Positions 6,183 to 7,068 of a stretch of DNA of 7,068 nt are shown here, piece by piece. Location of the stretch: the NCBI GenBank assembly GCA_902461995.1, contig CABQAA010000108.1, forward strand, positions 1-7,068. Direction: 5' to 3'. The stretch's first letter is position 1. Every line of letters starts with the position of its first letter. Both the position numbers and the translations under genes were made by a program. The DNA is from an uncultured Oscillospiraceae bacterium (lineage in GTDB: Bacteria > Bacillota > Clostridia > Oscillospirales > Acutalibacteraceae). Under the pieces are notes generated by a model that saw only the letters and a program-made list of their open reading frames with translations, was not told the origin of the DNA and did not search any database.

Positions 6183-6421
6183 AGTGCGGCGCCATCTCCA
6201 TCCATGCTGGGAAGTTCAACAGCCGTCAGCATAGAGCAAAGCAAATATAAGGCAGGTAAGGAAATGGCTTGGTTACGGGCTGCAGGGCAAGCAGCAGACG
6301 CTCCCTGTTCCTGGAGAGGCTTATTAGCATCTTATTCAGGCCTCCGGCTTTGCCGAGGTTCTGGCTGCACCACGGATACGGGCGGCCGCCTTTCCGGATC
6401 TGGGGAGTACCCGGCCTGTTC
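6183..6421. other. Spacer without a convincing gene; unlike neighbouring sequence
   Basis: Between the terminator and the next promoter I find no frame with a ribosome site and protein-like composition. The part from about 6210 to 6340 is noticeably less GC-rich than the genes on either side. Small hairpins can be drawn: GCTGC 6279-6283 with GCAGC 6291-6295; GAGGC 6316-6320 with GCCTC 6340-6344; and CCTCCGGC / GCCGAGG within 6341-6358 (one bulge). The last two overlap and would compete. None is followed by a T-tract. It could be a decayed gene, an intergenic repeat copy or an RNA, and I cannot decide which. Confidence 0.4.
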
Positions 6422-6451
6422 TTGCTTTTTGAAAGCTTTTTATCGTATAAT
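6422..6451 (+). promoter_or_regulatory. Sigma-A type promoter of the QueG-like gene
   Basis: TTGCTT (6422-6427) and a perfect TATAAT (6446-6451) are separated by 18 bp. This is the best consensus promoter in the window. The -10 lies 33 bp upstream of the ATG at 6485, leaving a short leader that contains the AAAGGAG ribosome site. Confidence 0.8.
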
Positions 6452-6484
6452 GGATCCGAAACATCCCCGGAAAGGAGAACCCGC

Positions 6485-7068
6485 ATGGCCGCTCGCCTGC
6501 CCGCTGTCTCGCCGCTGCTCGATGCGGCCGGTCTGCCCCTGCACGGCTTTTGCCGCTTTGCCGACCTCGACGGCCGTCTTCTGCCCTGCCGGGCGGCCGC
6601 ACGGCTGCCGGAGGGGGCTTCGGTCGTCATCGCCGCGCTGTTTCCTTATCGTTTTCCGGATAACGGTCCCCGCAATTTGTCCCGCTACGCCTGCGTCCCG
6701 GATTATCATCAGGCGGCCGGCGGCGTTCTGTGCGCTGCGGCCGAACGGCTCTCCCAGCGGTATCCCGCTTACCGGTTTGAACCGTTTATCGACAATTCCC
6801 CCATTCCCGAAGTACTGGCCGCCTCTCTCGCCGGGCTGGGCCGGATCGGCGACCACGGCCTACTGATTCATCCGCGGTTCGGTTCCTATGTATTTATCGG
6901 CACCATCGTGTGCAACGCCCCCTGGCCCGTCCCGCGGGCGGAACCCGCCTTCTGTTCCCACTGCGGCGCCTGTACAAAGGCCTGCCCCGGGAACTGTCTG
7001 TCCGCCGAACGGACGGACCGCGGCCGCTGTCTCTCCACTCTCACGCAGAAAAAGGGTGAGCTGACCGC
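6485..7068 (+). CDS. QueG-like (epoxyqueuosine reductase family) iron-sulfur protein, 3' end cut by window
   Basis: The first 194 residues are present and the frame is still open at the right edge. The family includes QueG, the cobalamin and 4Fe-4S enzyme that reduces epoxyqueuosine to queuosine in tRNA. Visible signatures are SRYACVPDYH (66-75), FIDNSPIPEVLAA (101-113, with Asp103 at the position of the conserved QueG Asp), AGLGRIGDHGLLIHP (116-130) and FGSYVFIGTIV (132-142). A ferredoxin-type CSHCGACTKACP (157-168) supplies Cys157, 160, 163 and 167, and Cys171 follows. The second half of the second cluster lies outside the window. Many clostridia carry a shorter QueG-like protein whose queuosine role is unproven, so I give no gene symbol. 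The start is fixed by AAAGGAG (6471-6477), 7 bp upstream, behind a near-consensus promoter. It appears to be transcribed separately from the rubrerythrin operon. Confidence 0.85.
   Translation, partial: MAARLPAVSPLLDAAGLPLHGFCRFADLDGRLLPCRAAARLPEGASVVIAALFPYRFPDNGPRNLSRYACVPDYHQAAGGVLCAAAERLSQRYPAYRFEPFIDNSPIPEVLAASLAGLGRIGDHGLLIHPRFGSYVFIGTIVCNAPWPVPRAEPAFCSHCGACTKACPGNCLSAERTDRGRCLSTLTQKKGELT

Noticed and set aside
6159..6866. A 235-codon plus-strand frame overlapping the spacer and the QueG-like gene
   Set aside because: It begins inside the terminator hairpin, lacks a ribosome site, and is out of frame with the QueG-like protein, which has a promoter, ribosome site and Fe-S motif.

Overview
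This 7,068-bp window looks like ordinary chromosomal DNA from a GC-rich anaerobic member of the Clostridia, most likely the Oscillospirales/Ruminococcaceae side. The reasons are strong AGGAGG-type ribosome sites, a rubrerythrin, a C39-like lipoprotein of a type common in gut Firmicutes, GC-rich coding sequence, and sigma-A promoters with extended -10 elements. The taxonomic placement is inference from style of sequence, not from a marker gene. No rRNA, tRNA, CRISPR array, phage gene or transposase is visible.

Layout, left to right. Plus strand: the 3' part of an unrecognised gene (1-378), followed 13 bp later by a secreted C39-like cysteine peptidase lipoprotein (392-1372). A spacer with a strong hairpin terminator (about 1515-1560) and an extended -10 promoter leads to a GNAT acetyltransferase (1632-2117). 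Minus strand: an AAC(3)-type N-acetyltransferase (2856-2125) converges tail to tail on the GNAT gene with only 7 bp between stops. Upstream of it on the same strand are a PPK2 polyphosphate kinase with a TTG start (3876-3010) and the ribosome-associated GTPase HflX (5262-3979). hflX is divergent from a plus-strand pair: a rubrerythrin (5418-5957) and a 56-residue acidic protein (5967-6137) that ends in a textbook terminator (6146-6182). A spacer of about 350 bp without a convincing gene follows. It ends in a consensus-like promoter (TTGCTT/TATAAT) that drives a QueG-like iron-sulfur protein running off the right edge (6485-7068).

Functionally there is no single pathway. HflX (ribosome rescue and splitting), PPK2 (nucleotide phosphorylation from polyphosphate) and rubrerythrin (peroxide detoxification in anaerobes) would fit a stress-tolerance neighbourhood, but that is inference. 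I see no clearly novel multi-gene system. The items most worth a second look are the small acidic gene translationally close-coupled to rubrerythrin, the unexplained spacer at about 6183-6420, and the tail-to-tail pair of acetyltransferases from two unrelated families.
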